64,000 nucleotides of DNA, from NCBI GenBank assembly GCA_003210755.1, contig QCUL01000007.1:1-64000 (forward strand). The letters are read 5' to 3'. The notes under the pieces were generated by a model. The model searched no databases. It worked only from the letters and a program-made list of their open reading frames with translations, and was not told where the DNA came from. The translations under genes were made by a program, and so were the position numbers. The DNA is from Synechococcus sp. AG-679-C18 (GTDB lineage: Bacteria > Cyanobacteriota > Cyanobacteriia > PCC-6307 > Cyanobiaceae). Shown piece by piece: positions 52,718 through 62,512 of this stretch. The stretch's first letter is position 1. Each line of letters begins with the position of its first letter.

Positions 52718-53803
52718 TCAGCGAACAGTTGGGTGAAACTGTTCGCTGCGAATTGGTGCCATAAAGAAAAGAGATGCCATTTGTGCTCCATTTGCGACCC
52801 AATGGGGGAGTTTACGTAGAATTTTTAAAGGCACAGGTGCTTCAGTTGCATCTACTGCGCTGAGCGCAGCATTGTTGTCAACTAAACGTTCAAGGCCGTT
52901 GTAAAAGCGTGGATTTTTAACATCGAGCACGACAGGAAAAACCCGCGCAGTGGTCTCATTGGTTTTATCGATAACTAATCGGTCATACTCTCGAGCATCC
53001 AGACCTAAGGATTCGTAAAACTCTTTACGAGCTACGTCTCGCACATACATAGTGGCGAATACTGCAAGCAGAAAAAATCGGCACCAGAGGCGCGCGCGAA
53101 ATCCTTTAACTGTGTCTGGTTGAGCTTTCATTAATGCATCAAAGAAATCACCATGGCGATTTTCGTCTTGACACCAATTTTCAAAGAAATTAAAAATTGG
53201 AAAAATTTTGGAGTCGGGATTTTGCTCCAAATGACGAAAGATCGTGATGTATCGCCAATAACCAATTTTTTCAGATAAATAAGTGGCATAAAATATAAAT
53301 TTTGGCTTGAAAAATGTATAGCTTTTGCTGGCAGTTAAGAAGCCAAGGTCAAGTTGCAATCCAAAATCACTCATGGACTTATTGAGGAAGCCTGCATGCC
53401 TAGCTTCGTCGCGAGCCATATGTGAGAAACATTCAGCCAGTAGGGGGTTTTTAGCCTTAATCCGACGACTGAGCTCTTTATAAAGTAGAAATCCAGAAAA
53501 TTCAGAAGTGCAACTTTGCTCTAGAAATTCAACAAATACTTTGCGAGTGACTGGATCTAGTTTGTCTGCAGCACCATCAAATTCGCCATTACGCACAAAA
53601 TGATGGCGATTGTAATCTTTGCGGAACTCTTCGCAGATGGCCTCGAGCTCTGCCTCGTTCGGTCGCAGGTCCATGGCGGCCATGGCCTCGAAATCAGTTG
53701 TGTAAAAACGTGGAGTCAGGATGGTGTCCTTCTCCGGTTCTTTCGCTGATACGTTTGATCCTTGTGCGTCTTTAGCTTCAGTTATCGCTGTTGGAGGCAC
53801 CAT
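52718..53803 (-). CDS. acsF: Mg-protoporphyrin IX monomethyl ester (oxidative) cyclase
   Basis: [93 protein letters not shown] di-iron motifs. Confidence 0.97.
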   Translation of the reverse strand: MVPPTAITEAKDAQGSNVSAKEPEKDTILTPRFYTTDFEAMAAMDLRPNEAELEAICEEFRKDYNRHHFVRNGEFDGAADKLDPVTRKVFVEFLEQSCTSEFSGFLLYKELSRRIKAKNPLLAECFSHMARDEARHAGFLNKSMSDFGLQLDLGFLTASKSYTFFKPKFIFYATYLSEKIGYWRYITIFRHLEQNPDSKIFPIFNFFENWCQDENRHGDFFDALMKAQPDTVKGFRARLWCRFFLLAVFATMYVRDVARKEFYESLGLDAREYDRLVIDKTNETTARVFPVVLDVKNPRFYNGLERLVDNNAALSAVDATEAPVPLKILRKLPHWVANGAQMASLFFMAPIRSEQFHPTVR

Positions 53804-53876
53804 CGCTTGCGTCAGTCACTAACAGTCATCGTAGATCGCCCGGGTGAACGCGCAGACGACTGTTACGGCCTTGCTA

Positions 53877-54302
53877 CTAATTCCCACCCAACCATTTTTG
53901 CCCGTTAAGACGCTGAAGCAAACGAGATTGAAGCAAAGCAAGATTGATTCGCTTCTCATCAATCAAAAATGACTCCAACATGCTTGGTTCAGTTCCTGAC
54001 TCCGCAAGTGCGATCGTTTTCCCAGACTTGATCGAATCAGATTCGAAACAGACCCAGAAACGGCGGCCCCCAGGCAATTCTCCAGTCACCATCCAACATT
54101 GTCCTCCGACAACAGGGCGTTCCCCTTCGATCAAATTGATCGATGCAGTGATTTGATGGTTTGAGCTCAGTGCATTGCTGAGGGAGGGAATCAAATCGTC
54201 TTGAATGAACTCCACAAAAGGTTTGTCCTCCGGTTTTGGCTTCGGAGCGGGCTTTGCAGCTGGTTTATCTGCAGCTTTTGGGGTTGCGGGAGTTTCGCTC
54301 AC
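53877..54302 (-). CDS. DUF2996 family protein
   Basis: Pro/Ala/Lys-rich N-terminus then KPFVEFIQDDLIPSLSNAL...RPVVGGQCWMVTGELPGGRRFWVCFESDSIKSGKTIALAESGTEPS. Confidence 0.75.
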   Translation of the reverse strand: MSETPATPKAADKPAAKPAPKPKPEDKPFVEFIQDDLIPSLSNALSSNHQITASINLIEGERPVVGGQCWMVTGELPGGRRFWVCFESDSIKSGKTIALAESGTEPSMLESFLIDEKRINLALLQSRLLQRLNGQKWLGGN

Positions 54303-54347
54303 CGGAGTTTGGTTACTGGGCGGACTGTAGACAGTCTCGTGCGGTCT

Positions 54348-54878
54348 CTACCAATCATCCCCAATCTGATAACCCCAGTCGTCGTCTTCAGCAAACGTTT
54401 GCTTAGATTGTTTTTCTCTGTCTTGCGGTTGATTCGTTTCCTTCACTTTGCTTGTTGTCGTATTGGCTTGAGTGCCTCGATGGACCACTCTGAAGGGCAC
54501 CGAAACGGTTGGAGCAGGATCACGTACGTCACGTTCGGGCCAGGGCATGGGTTGAGTCTTTCTTGCGCTTCGGGGCTCTTCAGAAGAAATCGGCTCCTCT
54601 CTTTCTGCTCCTGCTAACGGACGTCGGACGTCTCGCCGAAGAGGGGGTTGCGAGTTGACCATGGCTAATCCACCCACTGCGCTCACCCCTGATCCCACCA
54701 CCGCTGCTACAGCAATCCAGGCTCCAATGGGTAGGTTGGGCGTTTTCCACGTGAGCACTCGCAATGATGTGGCTTGTCCGGGATTGAGTGTTGCAATCAA
54801 CAAGGCCAACACCACCGGACTCAGGCAGGGGATCAGAAGCAAACGTTGAAACGTTGTCATTGCTGGCGACCTTGCCAT
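54348..54878 (-). CDS. Hypothetical membrane protein with two N-terminal transmembrane segments, 176 aa
   Basis: Hydrophobic helices LLLIPCLSPVVLALLIATL and IGAWIAVAAVVGSGVSAVGGLAMV, then a polar tail. Confidence 0.65.
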   Translation of the reverse strand: MARSPAMTTFQRLLLIPCLSPVVLALLIATLNPGQATSLRVLTWKTPNLPIGAWIAVAAVVGSGVSAVGGLAMVNSQPPLRRDVRRPLAGAEREEPISSEEPRSARKTQPMPWPERDVRDPAPTVSVPFRVVHRGTQANTTTSKVKETNQPQDREKQSKQTFAEDDDWGYQIGDDW

Positions 54879-55501
54879 CGCTTTAGTGGACTCAAATCTT
54901 CGCCAAAAGAATCGAACAGCCTTACCACCAAAAAATCAATCATTTCATTGAGACTTTCAGGGTGGGTATACCAAGCAGGGATGGGAGGGGCGATCCTTGC
55001 TCCAGCTTCAGCAAGAGAAGTCAGGTTACGAAGATGAATCAGGCTCCACGGCATTTCTCTTGGAGCAAGCACCAGCGGTCTTCCTTCCTTGAGATGAACA
55101 TCTGCACAACGTTCAAGTAAATCGCTTGCTATTCCTGCAGCAATTCTCCCCACAGTGCCCATCGAGCAGGGAACAATCACCATGCCTCTGGTGATTACAC
55201 TTCCACTGGCGATTGTCGCTGCTTGATCTCCCCAACGATGGCAAGTTAATGATCCAGTTTTGACATCTAACCGGTTTCTCCAAAATTGTTCTTGAAGATC
55301 CGGATCAACAGGTACTTGGATAGATTGCTCCGCAGACCACACTTCATGAGCTCCACGACTCATGATTAGATGTACATTTCGTTCCTGTCGAAGTAAAAGC
55401 TGCAGAGCTCGTTCGGCAAGAGGTTGAGCAGATGCACCACTCACTCCAATGACATATGGATAATCTGATTGATGAGAAGCGGACAAATCCTTAACCCTCA
55501 C
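54857..55501 (-). CDS. ubiX: UbiX-type flavin prenyltransferase
   Basis: VIGVSGASAQPLAERALQLLL, GMVIVPCSMGTVGRIAAGIASDLLERCADVHLKEGRPLVLAPREMPWSLIHLRNLTSLAEAGARIAPPIPAWY. Confidence 0.93.
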   Translation of the reverse strand: MRVKDLSASHQSDYPYVIGVSGASAQPLAERALQLLLRQERNVHLIMSRGAHEVWSAEQSIQVPVDPDLQEQFWRNRLDVKTGSLTCHRWGDQAATIASGSVITRGMVIVPCSMGTVGRIAAGIASDLLERCADVHLKEGRPLVLAPREMPWSLIHLRNLTSLAEAGARIAPPIPAWYTHPESLNEMIDFLVVRLFDSFGEDLSPLKRWQGRQQ

Positions 55502-57899
55502 TGACAGCCACAGGCATGGGGGAATGAGTCTCGGCAGAAGCAGTGACTACATCTAGATCGATCTGATTACGCAACACATCAACTTTTGTCACGCAAACTG
55601 TGACTGGATCACCAAGTTTGTAAACCCGACGATTCCGACGACCCACAAGTCGATTTTGACGTGAGCGATATTCGTACCAATCGTCATTTAAAGAACTGAC
55701 ATGTACGAGGCCCTCAACCATAGAAGGTGCAATTTCTACGAAGAATCCATAGCTTTGGACACCGCTAATAACACCTTGCTGCTCATGATCGAGCATGGGT
55801 TGTGCACTCCGTGCTTGTGCCATGGCAATCACATCCCTGCACAACTCTGCTTTCTGGCGACGTCTGGCATTGAGTCTCTGAAGATGACGTTCTTGAAGGA
55901 GCTCGTTTAATCTCTGATTGAGTGATCCACTAAAGAGAGGCCACGTAATTCTTGAGACAGCTCCTTTCTTGCCAACGTTGACTGTTTCTTTCTGCCGCAC
56001 ACTGGGACGATCTTTGCCGTCATTTAAAAGTTGACATAATACTTGCTGATTCAATATGTCTGCGTAATGCAGGGTGGGACAGCACCATGGAGCTAACATC
56101 TGATTAGCTTCATTTTTGACTTCTGAAGTGTCGTTTTCTGGGTCAATATCTAGTTGGATTTTTTCTATTTCAGATGCTGATTCTTCGTATTTATTAGTAA
56201 GAGGTAGTTGTTTTGAACTATTCTTTAAAAGCTTCAAATGTGTTTCCGGAAGTGTTTGTCTTAGCTGCATGTTGAGAACCCGTCTAGACGGATTTCCAAT
56301 CAAAGCTTGGGACAGGACTGAAGCAGATGTTGTTCCCTCCTCATCAAGAGAAAGAGGCACATCTAAAGCAATTGCAGCTTTGGCAACGTCGTTCAATGTT
56401 CCGCTCTCAGGATCATTGGCGTGTAGGACAAAGGCTGGAAGATTGAAATCCAAGCAATGCTGAGTCCATGTTGCGTGAGCTGCTCGCAAGAAAACAGACA
56501 AGATTGAAAAGGGGTCTTCCTCTCTCAGAGGTTCTATCCACTGACGATTGCCTCCACAAGGTTCAGTGGTGCGTAAGTCTCCTAAAGAATCTAAGTCTGG
56601 TTCCAGAAGATCCAATTCGGTTTGCCCACGTCTTAGCTCTGCTGCATGAAGTGCTTTGGCACAGAACAAAAGAGTCTCGAGCTGTCCAATTTGATCTTTG
56701 ATTGGTTTGAGAGCTGTTGGGATTGCTCGCGAGCGTGGTTTTCGTCCTGCTAACGCAGACAACATCTCACAATTCACTTCCCCAACAGGACAAATCTGAG
56801 TCAAACAGAATTCCCAATCGAGAACTTCGCCTTCAGAATCAATATCGATACAAACACTGACAGCCGATTGTGATTCTTTAACTTTGAATGCTGTCGCTTT
56901 AGAAAGGTTTGGACTGAGGAGTGGGATCCACTTATTGCCAAGACAAAGAGCTTCGCTTTGTTCGCACAACCATTGATCAAGACTATTTCCTGGATTAATC
57001 CTTTCAGCGACAGCGGGCGAATGAATCCACAGCCTGGTTCCGCCTGCAAATGGCATGACGTGGGCTGCTGGAAGTTGCGGAGCGTCATCAATTAACCAGT
57101 TACTCAATAGTAAAGAGGGCTGGTCAGTGAGATCTTTGCGTCTTTTATCTGAGGGTGCTTTGAGAGTTGTTCTTGGAGCACTAGTTCTGTTGTGCAAATG
57201 GGCTTTAGTCAGTAAAAGATCACGATCAGCATCAACTCCACCATTCAGGGGAAGTGAACGTGCAACGTGAGCTCGAGCTGGATGCTGAGCGATTGGGAAT
57301 CGATCCAGCTGCACTTCCACAACTGATGTGGAAGGTTCCTCTTGTTGATATTGGATGTCACTCTCGGGTAATTCGATGGAAGCGAGTAATCGATCATCCA
57401 GGGGAATAGCAAGAAGCTTCTCCTCCTGCTGTTGGACATGAGCTAGAAGACTGGTTGTCGCTCTTTGCAGAATGCACTGCACACCTCCTTCTGGAGAGCG
57501 ACGACGTCCCGCATCCCGAATGATTCGCACGAGTACGCGGTCACCATTCCAAGCATGATTGAGCTGATGGTCGCGAATGTAGATGTCTTCACCGCCATCA
57601 TCTCGAATGGCGAAACAGAAACCCTTGCTGCTGCACCGCAAACGTGCCTCGATCATCCCGATGTCATCACCTCTGGAAATGGATCCTTCCTCGGTAAGAC
57701 TTAGAACTCCAAGGCGATCGAGACCTTTCAGAGCAATATCCAGAGACTGTTTGTCAGCTCGGTTGCTTAAGCGGAGAATTTTTTCAAGCTTGCTGACCTC
57801 AAGGGAATCGTCAAAAGGGACCTGGTCAAGAAGGTCGGCGACCGTGAATTTCATCGGAACGTGAAAGAAACCGGCCTTCAGGACCGGGAGTTGAGTCAA
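55491..57899 (-). CDS. RNase II/R (RNB)-family protein, Zam-like, with apparently degenerate catalytic motifs
   Basis: N-terminal winged-helix/cold-shock-like regions, RNB-like GGTRLWIHSPAVAERINPGNSLDQ, C-terminal S1 domain GVISGVQSYGFFVEIAPSMVEGLVHVSSL; canonical catalytic motifs not intact. Confidence 0.8.
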   Translation of the reverse strand: MTQLPVLKAGFFHVPMKFTVADLLDQVPFDDSLEVSKLEKILRLSNRADKQSLDIALKGLDRLGVLSLTEEGSISRGDDIGMIEARLRCSSKGFCFAIRDDGGEDIYIRDHQLNHAWNGDRVLVRIIRDAGRRRSPEGGVQCILQRATTSLLAHVQQQEEKLLAIPLDDRLLASIELPESDIQYQQEEPSTSVVEVQLDRFPIAQHPARAHVARSLPLNGGVDADRDLLLTKAHLHNRTSAPRTTLKAPSDKRRKDLTDQPSLLLSNWLIDDAPQLPAAHVMPFAGGTRLWIHSPAVAERINPGNSLDQWLCEQSEALCLGNKWIPLLSPNLSKATAFKVKESQSAVSVCIDIDSEGEVLDWEFCLTQICPVGEVNCEMLSALAGRKPRSRAIPTALKPIKDQIGQLETLLFCAKALHAAELRRGQTELDLLEPDLDSLGDLRTTEPCGGNRQWIEPLREEDPFSILSVFLRAAHATWTQHCLDFNLPAFVLHANDPESGTLNDVAKAAIALDVPLSLDEEGTTSASVLSQALIGNPSRRVLNMQLRQTLPETHLKLLKNSSKQLPLTNKYEESASEIEKIQLDIDPENDTSEVKNEANQMLAPWCCPTLHYADILNQQVLCQLLNDGKDRPSVRQKETVNVGKKGAVSRITWPLFSGSLNQRLNELLQERHLQRLNARRRQKAELCRDVIAMAQARSAQPMLDHEQQGVISGVQSYGFFVEIAPSMVEGLVHVSSLNDDWYEYRSRQNRLVGRRNRRVYKLGDPVTVCVTKVDVLRNQIDLDVVTASAETHSPMPVAVSEG

Positions 57900-57980
57900 A
57901 ACAGTTGCACTCGAAGAGTTGGTAGTGCAGAAAGTTATTAACGATTTAATCCTAATCGCAAGGCAGTATTGAATCCATGT

Positions 57981-58313
57981 CTATTCCTCAGTTTGCGTTG
58001 ATCCCAACCCGGCTTGCAGCATCGGCATCAACAACCGCACCCCGATGATTAAAAATCCAGTGGACGCCACGAGTTGCAACCACTCAGCTGGAATCACCGC
58101 AGATAAGGATCCACCTGCAATAGCCCCAATCAAGCTGGCGAGAACTAAAGCGCTGGAAGATCCCAAAAACACAGCCAATGGACGATCTGATGTGCCACTG
58201 ATTGCCACAGTCGCTAACTGGGTTTTATCTCCGAGCTCCGCTAAGAATACGGTTACAAAGGTGGAAAAGAGGAGAGTGAAATCCATAACAAATTCAAAAT
58301 GACTGGGTTTCAA
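57981..58313 (-). CDS. TMEM165/GDT1 (UPF0016) family half-size transporter, copy 1
   Basis: STFVTVFLAELGDKTQLATVAISG: one ExGDKT motif in a 110-aa hydrophobic protein. Confidence 0.88.
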   Translation of the reverse strand: MKPSHFEFVMDFTLLFSTFVTVFLAELGDKTQLATVAISGTSDRPLAVFLGSSSALVLASLIGAIAGGSLSAVIPAEWLQLVASTGFLIIGVRLLMPMLQAGLGSTQTEE

Positions 58314-58623
58314 GCAGAGACTTCAAAGCCTGACTTCCCAGCCATACTCCCAGTCCTACCATTAAGAGTCCTGCCATTTGTTCCAGCCGTTCAGGGGGAA
58401 GAATGGTGGAAAGCCAGCGTCCAACAAGAACACCAACAAGGCTTGAGCAGATCAAAGCCATGGCGGCGCCGGTGAACACCAACCATGGTTCACCTGATTG
58501 TGCTGAAAGAAGGAGAGTTGCTAATTGCGTTTTGTCTCCCAATTCAGCCAAAAACACAGTTGTAAATGTGCTGAGCAGAACAGCGTTGAATCCAAGCTTG
58601 CTGTCACTGCCGGCTTCAGTCAT
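58294..58623 (-). CDS. TMEM165/GDT1 (UPF0016) family half-size transporter, copy 2
   Basis: STFTTVFLAELGDKTQLATLLLSAQ: one ExGDKT motif; overlaps copy 1 and the upstream gene. Confidence 0.88.
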   Translation of the reverse strand: MTEAGSDSKLGFNAVLLSTFTTVFLAELGDKTQLATLLLSAQSGEPWLVFTGAAMALICSSLVGVLVGRWLSTILPPERLEQMAGLLMVGLGVWLGSQALKSLLETQSF

Positions 58624-58990
58624 CAGAATCCTGGGTTGTACGAATCAATCGCTCGAACTTACGCATTTCTAGGCTCCTTCCGCCATGGACCGATCGAATT
58701 TGCTGTCGACAGCATCCAATAGCGAAGGCATCTGCTTCTTCCGTTGATATGTCGAATAAATCTGGAAGAGCGCTCACTCGGCAGAAATCGGGCCGATTCT
58801 CATAAATCATGCACCGACGCCCTCCTTGATCAAAGTGCCGACACCATCCATCTTTTCCAACCATTTCAAGGTAAAGATTTTGCTGATCAGGCCTAAGGGC
58901 CGCTAATGCTTCCTGTCGTTCATCAGGTGCAAGCCTGCAGCAAGCGCCGCATTGATTCAGGCAGGACCAGTGGAGTTGGTGGCGGCTCAT
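58616..58990 (-). CDS. YkgJ family cysteine cluster protein
   Basis: CLNQCGACCRLAPDERQEALAAL...WCRHFDQGGRRCMIYENRPDFCR cysteine cluster. Confidence 0.85.
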   Translation of the reverse strand: MSRHQLHWSCLNQCGACCRLAPDERQEALAALRPDQQNLYLEMVGKDGWCRHFDQGGRRCMIYENRPDFCRVSALPDLFDISTEEADAFAIGCCRQQIRSVHGGRSLEMRKFERLIRTTQDSDD

Positions 58991-59109
58991 GGGTTTAATT
59001 CACGAAGCGCTGTGACAAGGAGTCACAGTGATGACTCTCTCTGCAGGCAATGAGGTTGAAGGCCTCGTAACCTTTAGGAGGTTTCATACTCATCAACTGT
59101 TTTCGTTCC

Positions 59110-59217
59110 ATGGGAATTGATATCCATCTGATCGCGAATTTTGGGGCTCTTGCTCTGATTACGCTTGCTGGTCCTGCGGTGATCTTCATTCTCTTCTATC
59201 GGCGCGGGGCTCTTTGA
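59110..59217 (+). CDS. psb30: Photosystem II protein Psb30 (Ycf12), 35 aa (not in ORF track)
   Basis: ATG...TGA frame translates [35 protein letters not shown], matching the recalled picocyanobacterial Psb30 pattern. Confidence 0.88.
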   Translation: MGIDIHLIANFGALALITLAGPAVIFILFYRRGAL

Positions 59218-60560
59218 AGGTTTGCGAGTCCGTGATAAACCGGTGTTCTGCAGACCAGTCGACCGGTGTAAGCGGCAATTACGGCCGTAAGGCAGGCGCC
59301 TGCAAATAATTCTTGATCGCCTACAAGGCGCCAGGAAAAAATAATTGAAACAAGCGGAAGCTGTGTTGCGCCGGAAAGTCCTGCTGCTAAACCAAGACCG
59401 ACTCCAATTTGGGTGCTGAACCCGATCACGGCGCAAACGGTGTAGCCGAGGACGGCACCAAAGGTCAGAGATGGGTCGATAAGGCCTCCAGGAACGCCTG
59501 GCGCAAGTGCAAGCATTGGTCCGATCACGCGAACAACTGTGATCCAAATACTTAAGAGACCAGAATTCCATTCACTGTGTTCAGAGCCAAGTTCTGGCAG
59601 CCCTTGGTCGAGCAGCTGTTTGACAAGAGCTTCTCCATCTGCAGTACTAGTACCCCAGCTCAGTAAAGCAAGCAGACTTAATCCCCCGCCGAGAAAAAGC
59701 CCAGTGCGCAGGGGTCGCTGGCGAACGATGGGTGCCAAATAAGATGTGGCCCAGACCAATCCCCGGTTGAAAAATCCACCCACTACTCCTGCTGCAATCC
59801 CAATAGGTATTGCAAGCAAAAGTTGCTCTCTCTCCGGGGCAAACACATTGATCAGGCCTAAACCGAAGATTGGTTGACCGCCGAGGTTTGAAAAGCCAGC
59901 TGCTGCAACGCAGACAACCAAGGCTGGCCAGATTGTGACGATCGAGTATTCAGCTGTGAGCTCTTCAAGCATGAACACAACCCCAAGAAGAGGAGTGTTA
60001 AATCCCCCTGCTAGACCGGCTCCGCCTCCGATAGCGACCATTTGTCGTTCTGTCAAAGATGGCATCCAATTAGGCCAACGTTTTTGAGAGGCTCGCGCCA
60101 CTGCAGCGCCAAATTCAACAACTGGGCCCTCGCGTCCCAGTGGAAACATCGCAGATGTTGCGATCGACCAAAGTAACCCTCGCTGAACCGTGCTGGTGGT
60201 ATTCATCGCTTGTGGCATCAACGATGGATCTTCAAGAGCGTTCATCGTTGAGGGAATCCCTGATCCAGAGCCAGCACGCCAAGGCCCTCGTTGAAGCAGT
60301 AGGAGGACTGGCATTATCACCAATGGGGCGAGGGCTATAAGGACACCAATCAATGTCCAATTGGCTTGTCCCCTGGTTGGTAAAAAGCCAAAAAGCCATT
60401 CCTGAATTCGGTCTACGAGATTCAGAGGTAGACAGGCCAGGCCAATAAGTACTCCAACAACTAGCAAGCCAATGAAGTGGCGTGCTAGTCGCGTTAGTTC
60501 GTTGAACTTAGATGTGGCCTTAGTTCTCAGCGCGATTTTGCTGTAATTCTCTGAGGTCAT
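59196..60560 (-). CDS. ClC-type chloride channel/transporter (ORF opens at 60584; ATG at 60560 overlaps the recJ stop)
   Basis: [47 protein letters not shown] are ClC selectivity-filter motifs. Confidence 0.94.
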   Translation of the reverse strand: MTSENYSKIALRTKATSKFNELTRLARHFIGLLVVGVLIGLACLPLNLVDRIQEWLFGFLPTRGQANWTLIGVLIALAPLVIMPVLLLLQRGPWRAGSGSGIPSTMNALEDPSLMPQAMNTTSTVQRGLLWSIATSAMFPLGREGPVVEFGAAVARASQKRWPNWMPSLTERQMVAIGGGAGLAGGFNTPLLGVVFMLEELTAEYSIVTIWPALVVCVAAAGFSNLGGQPIFGLGLINVFAPEREQLLLAIPIGIAAGVVGGFFNRGLVWATSYLAPIVRQRPLRTGLFLGGGLSLLALLSWGTSTADGEALVKQLLDQGLPELGSEHSEWNSGLLSIWITVVRVIGPMLALAPGVPGGLIDPSLTFGAVLGYTVCAVIGFSTQIGVGLGLAAGLSGATQLPLVSIIFSWRLVGDQELFAGACLTAVIAAYTGRLVCRTPVYHGLANLQRAPRR

Positions 60561-62461
60561 GGAATGAGGCCGAGACCAATGCAAGCCTCTCGAATCAGGT
60601 CAGCAACGTAGGGGTGTCTTGCTCTGTTGTCTTCACTTTCGAATACCCCCTGGCTGTTAACACTGATCGATAGCTTTTCCCCAGATGGATTCAGGATCTC
60701 CAACTCACTTTCTCCTTGCCTTCGACATCGATAGACACCGTTGCTGCGACGAAGATCCATGGATGCATGGTGTTCACGAAGAGCCTGAATTTCAAGTTGG
60801 AGTTTTGCCTCACCCTGCCAACGATTGAGGTTGACTTTGAAAGCAACATCGAGTGTCTTCGGGAGAGGCTGGCTCTGTTGCCACCGCCAAGCAATCGCCT
60901 CCCGCTGACACTCTCCTTGCGCAAGGGTGAGTTTTAGATGACCGCCGCGCAGTAGTCGTTGTGATGTCACTTCGCAGGCTCTCGACCAAAAGAGTGGGGC
61001 TGGATGGCCAATTCCAAATGGCTCCAAGGAAAGCAACGCCGACCACAGTTCGTGATTAATTGACGAAAAGGATAAAAGTGCTTCTGGTTCAACCAGAATC
61101 CCCTCCCCACGTTCCTGAACCCATTTTAGTGCCAATGCATTGAGTGCTTTATGTAAGTCGTGCACATGATCTGCCCTCACAGTGAACCCCCCAGCTGCGG
61201 GGTGGCCGCCATACCTCTCGAGAAGGGATGAGCAGTCGTCAAGAGCCCTGTCCACAGCAAATCCTCCTGGTGCCCGCATTGATGCCCGCATCATTCCGTC
61301 TCCGTCTGCTGCTAACAAGGCAGTCGGGCGTTGAAATCGTTCCATAAGTCGTGCAGCGACGATGCCAATGACACCGTGGTGCCAATGTCCTTGAGCCAGC
61401 AGAAGAAACGGTGGCAATGGAGCACGATCAGACTCTAATAAGGCCAAGGCTTCGGCTTCAATGGCATCACAAAGTTCTCGCCGCTGTCGGTTCAGACTGT
61501 CGCAGCGACGGCCAAGCTCAATAGCGTTGTTTGGATCAGTAGCGGTTAATAAATCAACCACCAGTTGTGGATCGCCGATTCTTCCTACGGCATTAATTCT
61601 TGGGGCCAATTGAAAACCAATGTCATCGGCTCTAAGGGGTCGATCACCGAGTCCAGCGAGCTGCTGGAGGGCACGCACTCCAGGGCAGTTGCTTTCATGT
61701 AAGTAAAGCAGCCCTTCCCTTAATAGGGTTCTATTTGCTCCTGTGAGCGGCGCCATATCGGCCACAGTGCCAATGCAAAACAGATCTCTTGCACTCGTAA
61801 TGGCAGTTGGTTGATCCATTTTTTCTGAGAGTTCGCGCGCCAGCACATAGGCGAGTCCAACTCCTGCAAGGCCCCGGTATGGAGATTGGTCTGGTGTTGT
61901 GGCCGGATGAATCAGAGCGAGAGCTTTCGGGCGTTTTTTTGGAAGTGTGTGGTGATCAGTAAGGACAACCTCCATCTCCAGATCCTCTGCTCTGCTCAGG
62001 GCTTCATGAGCCGCTACACCGTTATCGACGGTGACGATTAAACGGACTCCAAGGCCATGGAGTTCGTTCACCATGGAGCAGTTCAAGCCGTACCCATCAG
62101 CGATACGGCTAGGGATCGCTGCCTGTGGTTCTGCACCAAGCGTCCGCAAGGTTCTCAGCAACAATGCAGTGCTGGTCATGCCATCTGCGTCGTAATCGCC
62201 ACAGATGGCAAGACGCTCACCTCTTACACAGGCCTGATGCAATCTTTGAACAGCTTTCTCTAACTCAGGAAAGTGATCATCTGGATTTGGTAAAGGTGGA
62301 TCATGCAGCAGAGCATTCACCTGATCTGGTTGGGTGAGACCACGACGGAACAGCAGTACCCGAAGAGGTTCAGGCAGCGGAACCTCATCCAAGGCAGTGG
62401 AGTCAATCCCCCGAGGTAATTGCCATTGCTGAGAGGAAAAGGCAAATGGCAACTGGCACAT
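60557..62461 (-). CDS. recJ: Single-stranded-DNA-specific exonuclease RecJ
   Basis: AICGDYDADGMTSTALLLR, VTVDNGVAAHEAL, VVLTDHHTLPK, GHWHHGVIGIVAARL, RYGGHPAAGGFTV (DHH/DHHA1). Confidence 0.96.
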   Translation of the reverse strand: MCQLPFAFSSQQWQLPRGIDSTALDEVPLPEPLRVLLFRRGLTQPDQVNALLHDPPLPNPDDHFPELEKAVQRLHQACVRGERLAICGDYDADGMTSTALLLRTLRTLGAEPQAAIPSRIADGYGLNCSMVNELHGLGVRLIVTVDNGVAAHEALSRAEDLEMEVVLTDHHTLPKKRPKALALIHPATTPDQSPYRGLAGVGLAYVLARELSEKMDQPTAITSARDLFCIGTVADMAPLTGANRTLLREGLLYLHESNCPGVRALQQLAGLGDRPLRADDIGFQLAPRINAVGRIGDPQLVVDLLTATDPNNAIELGRRCDSLNRQRRELCDAIEAEALALLESDRAPLPPFLLLAQGHWHHGVIGIVAARLMERFQRPTALLAADGDGMMRASMRAPGGFAVDRALDDCSSLLERYGGHPAAGGFTVRADHVHDLHKALNALALKWVQERGEGILVEPEALLSFSSINHELWSALLSLEPFGIGHPAPLFWSRACEVTSQRLLRGGHLKLTLAQGECQREAIAWRWQQSQPLPKTLDVAFKVNLNRWQGEAKLQLEIQALREHHASMDLRRSNGVYRCRRQGESELEILNPSGEKLSISVNSQGVFESEDNRARHPYVADLIREACIGLGLIP

Positions 62462-62512
62462 GCTCGGTGAATCTTCATTTTGCTTTGTCCTTCAAGCTGT
62501 TGCTTGAATTGC

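Noticed and set aside
59074-59571. 165-aa minus-strand ORF (Arg/Ser/Cys-rich) overlapping the ClC gene and psb30
   Set aside because: Out-of-frame translation of the ClC 3' end and of the antisense of psb30.
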